From Mesorhabditis belari (taxonomy: Eukaryota; Nematoda; Chromadorea; Rhabditida; Rhabditidae), in the NCBI GenBank assembly GCA_958450365.1, contig CAUEEP010000936.1, positions 658,001 to 722,000 of the forward strand: a stretch of DNA of 64,000 nt, given 5' to 3'. The translations under genes were made by a program, and so were the position numbers. This document shows, in pieces, positions 1 to 10,833 of this stretch. Under the pieces are notes generated by a model, which saw nothing but the letters and a program-made list of their open reading frames with translations, was not told the origin of the DNA and searched no databases. The number at the start of each line of letters is the position of its first letter. Position 1 is the stretch's first letter.

Positions 1-1754
1 AACTGATTCAAGTATCGAAGAAAGGGTGGCGATTTTTCGGTGATTGTCTTTCTTTAACGTATTGTCTGAATCATTTAACATATTAATTATTTATATTACT
101 TTAGTGACAGTGATGCATTTGAAGCACAACGGATACCACCTCAAGCAATCACAATTCACATTCCAAAAGGCTGTTCCCCAGCGATCGGCTTGCGAAGAGA
201 AACGGGTAAAGCAAAGTGTTTCAAATGAAATGTAGCCGGTTAATGTGTTTTTCTAAAACACAGCATTTTTCAAAAGCTACCGTAATCTTTCGCCAATTTT
301 AGCCGTGGATAATTCTTCCCAGATACTTTGCGAGGGTTTTGGCTTGGCAATTGGACCAGGCTACGGTGATCCCTTTCATCCAACGATTAACAAAAACAAC
401 GATTTTCAAGGGTTTTGGAAATGTGGTGAGTTGAATAAATCTCTAAAAAATGTACCCTTTTAGATGCTGAAAGTGTAAATGTTGTGGTAGAAGTGATTGA
501 TATTCTGACCGGAAATCTTTCGATAACGATTTTTGATAAATTTTCAATAGTTTCAAATGGATCGTGAGTTTTTTTTTTAAAAAATCAGCTCAATTTATCC
601 TCTGTAAATTTAGGATTTTCTTTTCTACTTCAAACTTCACAAATCCGGGTGCACCTTTTAAGCCAAAGAATTTCAGCTATTCGGCTGTTCAAAGTGTCAA
701 AGTGGGTTGAGCTTGACGATTGACAGGTTGTAAGATTGACAAGGGAAGATCTCAAGGCTGAGGTGGCTAAATGACATGAGCTATATACCATCAGTGGCAG
801 AATTTAACGCTGATTCCGATGCTACTATCCTTTTTTTGCTAAATAGGTCGGAATCACGAAGAATCACAAGTTTGAGGTCGAATTAGAGGCCAAAAATTGA
901 GGCAGACTCGGCTCCACCAAGCCAGTCAATCTTAATAAAGTCCTGCAATAAAGTCCAATAAAGTCCTCCCTATATAACGATTCTTTCACCATCTTGAAAC
1001 ATGACCTTTTAGTGTAGTGGATAAGAGTCTTGTTTCCGAAACAAGCCATCAAGTTTTTGCTCAGGTTCGATTCATTCCTTTTGTTTTTATTTTATTTTGA
1101 TGTTTAATGACTTGAATTCTCTCTATTTTAACTTTACAATAAGTATTATGACATCATTTAATTGATAACAAACAAAATAACAAAAAAATGAACACACCTG
1201 GCAGCAATCTATAAAGTGAATGAAATACAATTTAACATTACATCTTGCACAACACGTAAAAGCATACGTTCTACAATTCATTGCCTCACAGTGTTTAACA
1301 ACTTTAAAACAAACTTTAAAAACGCATAACATGAACATTGACGTATCCTCGTTTGATCCACGGTCTGAAGCAGAGATCGAAAGCAAGGAGCGCTCATGAA
1401 TTGTGGAACGTAAGCTTTTATGGTCCTTCTTCCTCCAGCCTTGTGTCCTTCCCTTGTGAGAACTTGCTCTACGATAAATAAAAAGATTTACCGACTTGAT
1501 TTTATTAAACTTAGACATATGCTGTATTTATATAAAGCTTCGTGATTCAGATTGACTGGCTTGGTGTAGCCGATTCTGCCCCAATTGGTCAGCCAAACGG
1601 TTTCCTTGCTAAAGTGCATTTCGAAAGGATTTTGCCGCCACCACGTCCACCGGCGAGTACCCAAGCTCTACCCAAAACAAACACCGCAAACGGGTTTTCG
1701 ATCAATCTTTGGCTATTGAAATGTATTATTTGTTATTTCATGAGTGTTGGATAA
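1..1754 (+). CDS. 3' part of an unrecognised, probably extracellular protein (partial gene)
   Basis: Five exons can be joined in one frame: 1-39, 105-205, 303-425, 464-563 and 614-701, followed either by a stop at 708-710 if the last donor is not used, or by a sixth exon at 1551-1754. Introns are 65, 97, 38 and 50 nt with normal GT and TTTAG-type ends, and phases agree at each junction. The protein contains the stretches ITIHIPKGC, CEGFGLAIGPGYGDPFHP and SITIFDKFSIVSNGS; paired cysteines and many N-x-S/T sites suggest an extracellular domain. The exon at 1551 continues with DWLGVADSAPIGQPNG, a proline-rich linker and a short hydrophobic C-terminal tail, which would fit a GPI-anchor signal. 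The start lies beyond the left edge. I do not recognise the family. The coding call is strong; the choice between the two 3' ends is uncertain. Confidence 0.7.
1006..1080 (+). other. tRNA-like fragment
   Basis: An A-box-like stretch (GTGTAGTGGATAAGAG), a good 5-bp anticodon-type stem CTTGT/ACAAG around the loop TTCCGAA, and a B-box-like GGTTCGATTC follow each other, but the variable region is too long and the T stem and acceptor stem do not pair. It looks like a decayed tRNA-Arg(CCG)-derived sequence rather than a working gene. It lies in the last intron of the left-edge gene. Confidence 0.3.
1123..1518 (-). CDS. Orphan 131-codon ORF antisense to an intron
   Basis: An open frame of 131 codons lies on the minus strand inside the last intron of the left-edge gene. 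The first half is basic (Lys/Arg/Ser), the second half carries about a dozen cysteines and ends in hydrophobic residues. A possible splice donor follows a CAG at about 1200. A TATATAAATA stretch lies only about 10-20 bases upstream of the ATG, too close for a normal TATA box. The length is surprising in DNA this rich in A and T, but I recognise no family and have no other support. It could be a chance ORF or a relic. Confidence 0.2.
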   Translation of the reverse strand: MSKFNKIKSVNLFIYRRASSHKGRTQGWRKKDHKSLRSTIHERSLLSISASDRGSNEDTSMFMLCVFKVCFKVVKHCEAMNCRTYAFTCCARCNVKLYFIHFIDCCQVCSFFCYFVCYQLNDVIILIVKLK

Positions 1755-2169
1755 ATAATGATAATGGCTTAAAAGCTGCTTAAAGTTAGAGCACTTAAAG
1801 ATCAAGAAAATCCCAGTTTCTCAGCCGTGAATCAGGTGGTAAATATAAACAAAATGCTGATAAGCTGATAAGCTTCTTTTTACGAATCGGTACGGGCGAA
1901 AATCAATTTTTGAGAAGAACGGTGAGAGTTTGATGGAGTGGCATGGATTTTACAAATTTTTAAGCAAAAATCAATTGCCAGCGCTCTAGAAGTTTGATAA
2001 AATCTTGTATTTGATTAGATTAGAGTCTGTTCCTTGCAGACAACGCGTTTTCTAAAAAGCACGCGCCAAGGATAAGCTACCGTAGCCCTATGCTTTGCAT
2101 TAGCAAATTTTTCAAAATGCAAATGTACATTAAAATCTTGCGCTCTTTGTTTCTATTATCATCGATTTA

Positions 2170-2475
2170 GTGGAATGCTTTAAAATTGTTAAAGGCATTC
2201 ATCCCGACCCCCTCTTTTCTGGTCTCTTTGAATTCGGCTCTCTACGGGGCGCCTCCAGAATTCGGTTCTCCAGAATTCGGTTCTCCAGAAGGGGGGCCTC
2301 CCCCTTCTGGAGAACTCTCATACGCCAACCTTCCGTTTCCTCTAAAAGCCCCCACAGTTTCTTTTTTAATCGAGTTATTAAATTCTGGAACATTTTACCC
2401 CCTCATTTTCGTGATATTTCCACCTTGGCTAGATTTAAAGCCGCAATTTCGGCAATTGATTTGACTGCTCTGTGA
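2170..2475 (+). pseudogene. C-terminal fragment of a non-LTR retrotransposon reverse transcriptase
   Basis: The open frame (101 codons) ends with FFNRVIKFWNILPPHFRD followed by STLARFKAAI, the pattern that closes the reverse transcriptase of CR1/jockey-type LINEs (an aromatic-rich block, then W-N-x-L-P, then a final F-K helix). Only this tail is left. The frame is disturbed by a short tandem duplication of AGAATTCGGTTCTCC around 2263-2292. After the stop an AATAAA at about 2568 is followed by a (TA)n run near 2575-2590, as expected for a LINE 3' end. An old fossil, not an active element. Confidence 0.6.
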
Positions 2476-3029
2476 TGCTTTCTTGAGGTATCTATTTATC
2501 TTTTGGATGTGTTTTGAGTGGTGTCCCGGGTAATTATTGTGATTTTGTTTTGTCGCTATTCAACTGAATAAAGCATATATATATATATACTACTCTTTCG
2601 CTAAAACTTAAAAATTCTAAAATATTATGTAAAATTAAAGAAAACATTTAAAACGGGAAATGTTAAGAAACACTATTAAAAAATCATATTATTATGGCAA
2701 TTCGAAGAAAAGTAGCTGGCAAATGCTGAACGTATTGCAAAAGCGTCAAGCGTTATATAGAGAATTGAAGCCCTTAATCTTGGCTTCATTTATCTATTAA
2801 AAACTCCAGAATCAGAGTTATGCAGCTCATTTTACAACCTTTCGAATAAGCTCTAAAACGTTTGATTACCGTATTCTTGGCTCTACTTTTATCCAATTGA
2901 TTTTCGGTAGATTATAGATTTATAGATTCACAAAGGATACTGAATATAAAAAGTAGAAAGTTTTGTGCAGAAAAGTAGCTCTTTTCTGTGAAATCTTATT
3001 TACCCTAAAGTCGCGAGTATAAGTTCTGT
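2476..3029. other. Intergenic DNA without recognised genes
   Basis: Apart from the (TA)n microsatellite at 2575-2590 I see only AT-rich unique sequence with no ORF or RNA gene. The stretch 1755-2169 is equally empty. Confidence 0.6.
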
Positions 3030-3105
3030 TTGGTTTTCGCATGCAAATTGACGGCTGTCTCCGGTGCGGTGTGTCGAGGGTTCGAACCCCGCTGCAGCAT
3101 AACTT
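3030..3105 (+). other. tRNA-like fragment (T arm and B box only)
   Basis: The stretch around 3075-3092 carries a B box, GGTTCGAACCCC, in a T-arm-like hairpin within a GC-rich patch. No matching D arm or acceptor stem can be built, so this is a tRNA-derived relic at most. Confidence 0.25.
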
Positions 3106-3199
3106 TTTTGCTTTTTAAGAACAATAATAGAAGTAAATTTATTGAGGGTTATAGCAATTTTATGCTGTTATTTGTTGCTCCGGGCGTGGCCCGGCGCGT

Positions 3200-3383
3200 C
3201 CGCCCTGCTCCTCTCCGGTGCTCAGTCTTATGGATCCCTCCCTGGCCTCTTCATCCGGCCAAAGTCCACGTCGACGGTCGAAAGAGATGCTTTCCAGCGT
3301 CTTCTTCAACACTATCGTCTGGATGTATCCATGCACATAACAAATAGCAATGGTGATAGGCTGTCACCCTGTAGTATCCCGCG
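3200..3383 (-). pseudogene. Reverse-transcriptase fossil (non-LTR)
   Basis: On the minus strand, from 3383 down, the frame reads RGILQGDSLSPLLFVMCMD, the diagnostic fingers/palm motif that precedes the catalytic region in R2-like and CR1-like non-LTR reverse transcriptases. Stop codons follow at once, and the rest of this GC-rich island (to about 3200) is a decayed continuation with several stops. It cannot make an enzyme. Confidence 0.65.
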
Positions 3384-3809
3384 CTCCAAGAACAATAATA
3401 AAAGTTTATATAACAATAAAAATGTATAAATTCAAAGCAATTAAAGCGAATGTAAATTAAGGTAGAACTTATACTCGGATGAACATATACTCGAGACTTT
3501 AGGGTAATGTTTTGATTTGTTTTGAATATCTCTGATTCCCTTGTCCTTCCTTTAAAGATCGTTTTGTGTGATAAAGGGGACGGAGCCCACTTTGTATTCC
3601 TGCTCATTTGGCTTTTACACTGAACCAACGATTGATTCTATTTTATTATACATTTTCTCGCTATCGTATTTCCTTATTGTATTTCCTAGATTCGTGATTG
3701 CGCTATATTCAGAACAAATATCTAAATAACCATAGCCCCGTCAGTACCCTCTCACGCACTGCACCAGTTTTGTTAAAACTAAACAAAACTAAACAAACTA
3801 AACAGAGAT

Positions 3810-3944
3810 TAAGCCTAAGCCTAAGCCCAAGCCTAAGCCTAAGTCTAAGCCTAAGCCTGAGCCTGAGCCTGAGCCAGAGCCTAAGTCTAAGTCTAAGCCT
3901 AAGCCTAAGTCTAAGCCTAAGCCTGAGCCTGAGCCTAAGCCTAA
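3810..3944. repeat. Interstitial telomeric repeat, degenerate (TTAGGC)n
   Basis: About 22 tandem hexamers TAAGCC, the complement of the nematode telomere unit TTAGGC, run for 135 bases; variants are mainly TAAGTC and TGAGCC. The track is preceded by A/C-rich AACTAAAC repeats and stops 190 bases beyond the 3' end of the chemoreceptor gene. The variant load shows that it is old. A long Ser/Leu open frame through it is a by-product of the hexamer repeat. Confidence 0.9.
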
Positions 3945-4133
3945 CTAAACAGAACTACAATAGTTTTCTAAAATTGACACGTTTTAGAAAACGGAGAGAA
4001 ACAAATTCCAGGCGTGAAATGCTGTTAAAGTTTCACGATTATTCAAAGAAAGCACAGTTTTTTTATAGTTTTATCGTAGTTTATCGTAATTGTGACAAGC
4101 TCTTGATATTATCCATAAAATTCTCAAAACAAT

Positions 4134-7100
4134 TTAAACAATTCGGGTAATACTTTGATCTTGTACACTAATTGTCGAGAATCTTTTGGCTGCCATGGAG
4201 ACGGTGGGAATTGAGAGAGCCCGCTGTTGGAAGGTTTTCTTTTCATCCGTTTTTATCGTTTTCTTCACCTCCTGCCTGGAATTCTTAGAATAGAATACAG
4301 AAATTTTTTAGTTACGCGAAATTTTCAAAAAAAGAAACCTATTGTTCTTTCGCCTGAGCAACCGAGCGCAAAAAGATGGCTTTTCCAAACTGAAACGCGC
4401 TTTTTGTGTTGTTTTGGGCTTCGGTTAGTAAATCTTTGTTACAAATTGAATTAGAATCGAAAACTCACCACTGAAAAATGAAGTAGAACACCACGTTGAC
4501 CCCGTTCCAAATTGGCCACAGAAGATTTTGGAGGAAAAGATAAAGCGCTGGTTGTGGTCGATACGGGTAAATGAACGTCCACTCATTTGAAACCAAAATA
4601 GTGTAGAGACAAAAACAGAAAGTCTGAAAAAAGTGGTAGTGAGATGCTTTCGGAAACTTTTAGAATTATTTCAGGAATGGAATTGCCATTTAACAGAGCT
4701 TTCGCTTTGTGCTAGTCTGGTATCGAAATGTAGCCCATCAATTGGGCCACTTGATGGTATGAAAAACCTTAAAAACTGTTGTTTAGTACAAGAAAAATGA
4801 GAGAACCAACACCACAAATTCATGCAAAAGTCGGTACGTTGTTAGTATTGCTATGTACTAGATGCTCCCAGTTTGCGTCCATTTTTCTTGTACTAAACAG
4901 CAGTTTTTCGAAAAGCATTTTATACCATCGTGTAGCCCAATTGAAGGGGTACATTTTGATACCAGACTCGCAAAAAGTGAAAGCTCTGTTAAATGAAAAT
5001 TACATTCGGCACAATCTTCATGGTCTTATTAACATGCCTGGCGTAGGTATACTTTGAGTGCATAGTTGAAACACACCTGGCTCTAGGCTTGACTATCACA
5101 CCTTCAAATGGCTTCAAATCGAGTCACAGAGATCACTTTTTTTGCTTAAAAGCTTTATGAAAGCTTATGAAGCCTAATAAAATCCAAATATTGCCAAAGT
5201 TTTAATTTCCTTACCAAAATCTAGTCATCATTTTTTGCAGCCTAATTAGATTAGCTGAAACTCTAGCCAAGATTCGGCGCATTCGGCGAGCCAAGCTTTC
5301 GAGTTTCCCCAAGCAGTTTGACATTCTGTTGTGAAAGTAAGGAAAAATTTTCTTATAGCTCGCTTTTACATCTTTAAAACTATGCAACAGCAAGTTTTCT
5401 GCAATGTAGTATAAGAAAAATGAGAGAACCAACACCACAAACCCATACAAAAGACCGTACGTCGTTGTTAGTATTGTTATGTACTAGATGCTCCCAGTTT
5501 GCGTCCATTTTTCTTGTACTAAACAACAGTTTTTCAAAAAGTTTTTTATACCATCGTGTAGCTCAATTGAAGGGCTACATTTTGATACCAGACTCGCAAA
5601 AAGTGAAAGCTCTGTTAAATGACAATTACATTCGGCACAATCTTCATGGTCCCTTCATGGTTTTTAGACAGATTTACCCCTTACTATTAGGAGTAATTTG
5701 TGTTTAGAAGTTGAAACATTCCTCTCTTACGCTTGTTTATTGTAAAATCAAATTGTACAAAATTGTCAAAGAAATCAAAAGAAGCCAGAAAGGAGTAGCC
5801 AGAAAGGAGTGCGCTTACATTTTGGAACAGAGTTAGTAGCTTTTTTGGCTCATCACTTGGTTAAACGATAGGAAACCTAACAATCGTATGCCCACTCATT
5901 CTATCTAATCGTTCAGTTTCAGTCTGATCGAAGATAACGTTTCAGTTCAGCTTCAGTCTAATCGAAGTCTAATAGATTAATCGTTCGTTCATTTCAGTTC
6001 AGTTTACTTGAGTTTGAACTACTTGCGTTTTTCAATCACGTACCTGCAATGCCGATCTGATATCCTGATTGTTTCGATTCTTCTTTCTCTAAAGGTCTAT
6101 ATAGAAATGCTGATATCTGGTTCTTACTTTTGCAAAAATATACACAAAAATGAGAACATAGATGACGGCGGAACTGCAATAGAAAATACTGCATCCCCAC
6201 AAATCGATGGTCATCATGAAATCGCTCAACTCGCAATTCTCCGCGTACCACCAACTAAAAAAAAACAAGTTGTAACTGGACTTTCACTGAAGATTGAATC
6301 AAATTCACTGGAGTTAAATTCACTGAAGATTCCAGTGAGCTCAATTTTCACTTAACGAACCCTCAATTTTGCTCAATTTTTGCTCAATTTAACAAAATAA
6401 ACTTTATTTTCACTTAACGAACCCTCAATTTTGCTCAATTAACAAAAGAAGCTCAATTTTTGCTTTGCTAAAGCTTCAAGCAAAGTTCTATTCTTCGTAA
6501 ATAAGCTGAACAAGCTTTGCCAATGCGACAGAAGGAAAGCGTTTCTGTTTTCGAGTACAAAGTAAATCTTTTCTCAAACAAATAATCACTTTTTTGAACT
6601 TGTTGTGTATGTGTTCATGCAAACGCACACTTTCTGACCCACTCAATTGTGCACAGCATTCATAAAACAGTACTAACTTACCCAAACTCAGAAAAATCGA
6701 AGATTTCCCTGCTTAATCCTGAGATATTCAGGGAAAAGAAAGCGAGGAATACACAGAGATTTATGCCAGTCATAACCTAAACTTTGTTAGATCTTTTTTT
6801 TACAAATTTCACACTTACAAAGAATGCTATATTTGTGACAAAATAGTATTTGAGAAAATCGACAGCAACGACGATGAAACGAAAAACGGTGATCGTGAAT
6901 GTAAGGGTAATTGTCGTGAACCAAGCACCATCGATGAAAGCACCGAGGATCTAAAAGAGATAGACATCGCTAGTGTCTTGTTTTGTACGCAAGAGTGTAA
7001 ACGCACGTCTTCTGGCACAGTGAATTTTAAAAAATGAGCTGAAAGGAGTGTGTTTCCATTTGCAATCATAAGTCCCTATGTATTAGGTTGGTGAATTGAA

Positions 7101-10100
7101 AACTGCGAGACCTTGAACTAAAATTTATTCAACATAAAACCATCAATTCATTCCAAATAATTTCCATTATTATTGACAACTTCTGCCCATTTTACAGGCA
7201 ATTTGCGGATTCCTCTTTCGTAGTGGGATTTTGGTTTGGAATCGAAAAACCTTCAAAGCCAACTTTTGACTGCTTCTTCCGAATCGAAGTGTTCTCCCGC
7301 AAGCTCATTACTAATGATCCGGATTAAATAGTAATCAAAAGGGGCGAGGTCCGGACTGTATGGGGAATACGCCAAAAGTTCCCAAACAAGGCTATTTATT
7401 TTAGAGCGAGTCAGTTTCGCAACATGAGGGCGCGCGTTGTCGTTGATGAGAACGATCTTTGACTTGGAGGGCCTATTCTTCTTCAGGGATTCATTCATCT
7501 TTACCAACTGTTCACTGTATTTGGTTGCATTAATGGTCGTCTTGCTATCCAGCAACTCCCAGTACAACTCCCAGTCCGAGCTTTTTGTCAGCTTTTTGCC
7601 AACTTTTTATTGGGTTGGTGAATTGAAAACTGCGGGACTTTGAACTAAAATTTATTCAATATAAAACCATCAATTAATTCCAAATAATTTCCATTATTAT
7701 TGACGACTTCTGCCCATTTTACAGGCAATTTGCGTATCCTCTTTCGCAGTAGGATTTTGGTTTGTGTGTGAGACAAGTGTGAGACTCAAAAATGGAGGAC
7801 TGGAGATGTCCCAGTTTGAGCACTTTCTTCAAAAGAAACCCATTTTGGTGTCAATAGAAAAGTTGTAGAGAATCAAAAATTAGGCTTATAGCCAAATTTC
7901 CAAAAAGATACACTTAGTAGTTTCGCTTAAAATGCAAGTTTTGTTGCAAGTTTTGTGAAAATTCGTAAATTTGGCATTTCTTGGAAACCAGTTTTTGAAT
8001 CGTTCTGAAAATTTGGATATAAGCTTGATTTTTGATTCTCTACAACTTTTCCATTGACACCAGAATGGGTTTCTTTTGAAGAAAGTGCTCAAACTGGGCT
8101 GACAGCTGACATCTCCAGTCCTCCAGTCCTCCAAACTGCAGTTTCAATTCACCAACCCAATATTTTATACTCTGGAATCGCAAACTTTCGATTTTCAGCA
8201 ACGATTTTCATCATTTTCAAAAAAACAAACAAAGAATTAGCCAGAAAAGTGGCATTTATCAGTACTCTTTATGAAAACTGCATTTACTCACCAAAACTGG
8301 AGCCACTGGTGTTCGCAAATTGAAAATCATCATAATTGATGCATATAAATGAGTGACCAACTGAATCTCGTCGACAATCGCCAAAAAGACGATCAATTTG
8401 TAGCCGATTGTCGCTGGCGTTCGATCACAACGGGAATAGATATTCTGGAATTTCTTCTTGAAATATTGTTCTTCGAGAGTTTTTTAAATGAAAATTTAGG
8501 TTAAAAATCCCTCTATCAAGCCTCAATTTGCTGGGGATTCCAGTGAATTTAAACGGAATTCAATGTTTGCTTTACTAACCAGGGAAAGGCACGAACTCAA
8601 GGTGAGTTTTTGTCTGGGCACTTAGCATCGGGTATGAGTAATCCGAATCTGAAATCAAAATCTGCCAAATGACTTTGCGGGCGTGTAAAACTTCAATCGA
8701 GAATTTCGCCTCAAAACGGATGCTTTAAAAGGCTCCTTCCTAGCGCAGAAAGGTTGATGGTCTAGCGGATAACGTATTGCAATACGCTATCCCAATATAT
8801 TGAGTTTTCGCCCACAGGATCAGGGTCCATGATCGGCTTTTTGTTTCGTTTTTCTTTTGAAGCAACTTTTAGCATTTTATTTCATTATGGAGGGCTGGCA
8901 AAGTAGAAATTGGTTTTTCAAGTTCAAGTTGCTACACAATGTGCTTTTTTTCAATTCAATTCAATTTAAGTGCTTCGTTATTTTTGCTAGTCTTTATTTT
9001 GGTTTGTTTTTTTTAAAAAGAGTTTTTACTTTGCATTTAAATGTTGAATTTTAATGTAAATTTGCAAGGAATATCTGCAATTGTGTAAACAATATAGAAA
9101 TTAAAAGAAATCTAAGAAATTAAAAGAAAAACCATCATGCAATTAGCTAAAAAATGCTCGAAGTTGCCCCAGAATAACAACAAAAACAAAAAACTTTATC
9201 AAGGATCGATGGAGGCCTAATGCGTTATCCACTAGGCCTGTGGGTGGAGGCCTAATGCGTTATCCACTGGGCCACCAACGTACCTTTCCTTCGCTAGGAA
9301 GGAGCCTTTTAAAGCATCAGTTTTGACGCCAAATTTTCGCTTCAAGTTTTACACGCTTGGAAAATCATTTGGTAGATTCCGATTTCAGATTCGAATTCCT
9401 CATACCCGATTTTATAAAGTGCACTAATCGTTCAGACAAAATCTCACATTGATTTCGTGCTTTTCCCTAGTAAGACCTTGAGGCATGACAGATTAGACAA
9501 AGCAAGATCAGCCCGGAGCTCGGCCAGAATCCAGGCCTAGGGGCTGGGCTTGGCATTGATTAGAACAAGATCTCCCCTTTGCCTAGCCTGTTATTGATCA
9601 TTAATAGATTGATGATTGATGAATAGATTAATAGATTGAATAGATTGATGTACGGGATGGGTTCATGCATAGCTGTTAACTAAAATACTGTACCAAAGCA
9701 AAAAGGTTATCATGGCTACAACTCGTATTCCTGTACGGGATGGGATCAAAACTCAAATCAAAGTCAAGGTGGCGCCATGGCTTCCCCAACTAGTTCATCT
9801 CTCGCGAACAATGTGGCCCAGATTCGGTGCACTGGTGGCTTCAGTTTTAGCACTAGCTAGTCTCCTAGCCGGTTGAGCAATCTTGCCAGAAACAAAGGTG
9901 AAAAATTTCTGTAAACTTTAAAAGCCTTTCCCGCGCTTCAAGCAGTGAGCGCTTCAATGAGCGCTTCAAGCAAATTTGTATTCTTCGTACTGCCCAAAAA
10001 TGCTCAAAAACAAAAACGCATTCTTTCTGACACACTTAATAAACCGTTGTGCAGAAAATCGTCAACTGTTTTCCAAGAGAACGAAGACTCGAGTACGCCA

Positions 10101-10335
10101 GAATGATTGTGCTTCTATTTCTGAGCAAAAAGAACACTTGTACCTTCATCATCGGCACATGCAATAATAAAAACATCGTAACGATCACAAATTGAATAGC
10201 ACCAAATAAAATTTGCTGTGGATCATAGCCAAAAGAAAGTGAATTCGATTCGGGAATAGCCAAACTATCAAAATTCACACAAGTTTCATTATCTTGTTTA
10301 GTCTCGAAATCGACATATTCAGTTGTATTGTCCAT
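4134..10335 (-). CDS. 7TM chemoreceptor, srt-like nematode GPCR (8 exons, 346 aa)
   Basis: Exons, in order of translation: 10144-10335, 8292-8444, 6819-6950, 6682-6776, 6128-6254, 6044-6088, 4469-4623 and 4134-4275; phases agree at all seven junctions and the last exon ends in TAA. The N-terminus has two N-glycosylation sites (NTT, NET) and one cysteine, then TM1 near residues 42-62. TM2 begins GYKLIVFLAIVD, TM3 contains TFTITVFRF where many relatives have an N-R pair, a basic loop KRKKNRNNQD precedes TM6, and TM7 reads NLLWPIWNGVNVVFYF. A basic Ser/Thr-rich tail follows. Length and layout fit nematode serpentine receptors; the TM2 and TM7 pattern is nearest to class T (srt), but srx or a related class is possible. 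The likely role is chemosensation at the ciliary membrane. The acceptor of exon 2 could lie 12 bases upstream. Its introns hold a mariner fragment, a MITE, an inverted-repeat element and fold-backs. Confidence 0.8.
4685..5033. repeat. Fold-back element in a chemoreceptor intron
   Basis: Two arms of about 110 bases, around 4688-4800 and 4890-4995, are imperfect inverted repeats (for example TTTAGTACAAGAAAAATG against its complement), so the segment would form a long hairpin with a loop of about 90 bases. It carries no ORF of its own. Confidence 0.7.
5407..5661. repeat. Second, one-armed copy of the 4.69-5.03 kb element
   Basis: This segment repeats the loop and right arm of the fold-back element at 4685-5033 in direct orientation at roughly 90 percent identity by eye, but lacks the left arm. 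Both copies sit in the same intron of the chemoreceptor gene (4624-6043). Confidence 0.75.
7081..7609 (-). mobile_element. Truncated mariner: transposase C-terminus and one terminal repeat
   Basis: From the left terminal repeat (AGGTTGGTGAATTGAAAAC) the minus strand encodes the last part of a mariner transposase: NDNARPHVAKLTRSK with the second catalytic aspartate, then YSPYSPDLAPFDYYL with the third, and a C-terminal LPVKWAEVVNNNGNYLE. The N-terminal half and right terminal repeat are missing; the element breaks off where the MITE at 7610 begins. It lies in intron 2 of the chemoreceptor gene and cannot move on its own. Confidence 0.85.
7610..8160. mobile_element. Mariner-derived MITE, copy 1 of 5
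   Basis: About 550 bases bounded by inverted repeats TTGGGTTGGTGAATTGAAAA and its complement, flanked by TA on both sides. One end retains the mariner C-terminal region (KWAEVVNNNGNYLE in reverse); the inside is a large imperfect palindrome built on the segment with AAACCCATTTTGGTGTCAAT. The element is abutted by the mariner fragment with the same terminal repeat, so this is a nested or tandem insertion. Confidence 0.9.
8582..9470. mobile_element. Inverted-repeat element with tRNA-like segments
   Basis: Arms of about 175 bases (8582-8755 and 9290-9470) are inverted copies, for example AGGCTCCTTCCTAGCG against CTAGGAAGGAGCCTTTTAAA. Next to the inner ends lie tRNA-like A-box stretches (GGTCTAGCGGATAACG near 8761, and two tandem copies of GGCCTAATGCGTTATCCACT near 9211-9275). 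The core is AT-rich and non-coding. It sits in intron 1 of the chemoreceptor gene. A non-autonomous DNA transposon is the simplest reading. Confidence 0.65.
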
Positions 10336-10562
10336 GAGAATATTGGATTGTGATCTAAACTTTGAAGTGTTTCTAAAATGGTAACTTTTTATGATCTTCC
10401 GAGAAAAGTAAAGGTAATAACAAAATGTTTCGTTCGACATCAAATAATAGTTTTCGCGTCGAATGCAATTACGGAAAAAGTCGGTCAAATTGTGACACGA
10501 TATTTCTTTGAAATGAAGCCAACTGGTACATATTTCTTATGTATTTCATATTTCATATTTCA

Positions 10563-10833
10563 TACCGTAAATACTGTAATAGTACCCCACCCCCCTCGTA
10601 CAGTCGTGTAGTCGCAAAAGTTTTTAGTATTTCGCCAAATTTTCCAAAGCGCCCGTACTTTCAAAAAATGCGTCTTTGATATCAAAAAATAGCTGAGATT
10701 CAGGGCTATTTTTTTATATATACGCGCGCATTGTAGCATAAACCAGTGTCAAGAAAAACGCGTTCAAAACTAGACTACGCAACGCTCCGCACCGTCATTA
10801 TGGGGGTGGGGTACTATTACAGTATTTACGGTA
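10563..10833. mobile_element. Palindromic MITE 'TACCGTAAATACTG', copy A
   Basis: The element starts TACCGTAAATACTGTAATAG and ends with the exact complement; the inverted terminal repeats go on through a run of cytosines (ACCCCACCCCCC). The interior is a long imperfect palindrome around TTTGATATCAAA. Copies B (11428), C (36763, decayed) and D (62394) are in this window. It lies upstream of the chemoreceptor start codon. Confidence 0.9.

Noticed and set aside
3698..4150. 150-codon ORF with a long Leu-Ser run
   Set aside because: It reads through the telomeric hexamer track and overlaps the last exon of the chemoreceptor on the other strand.
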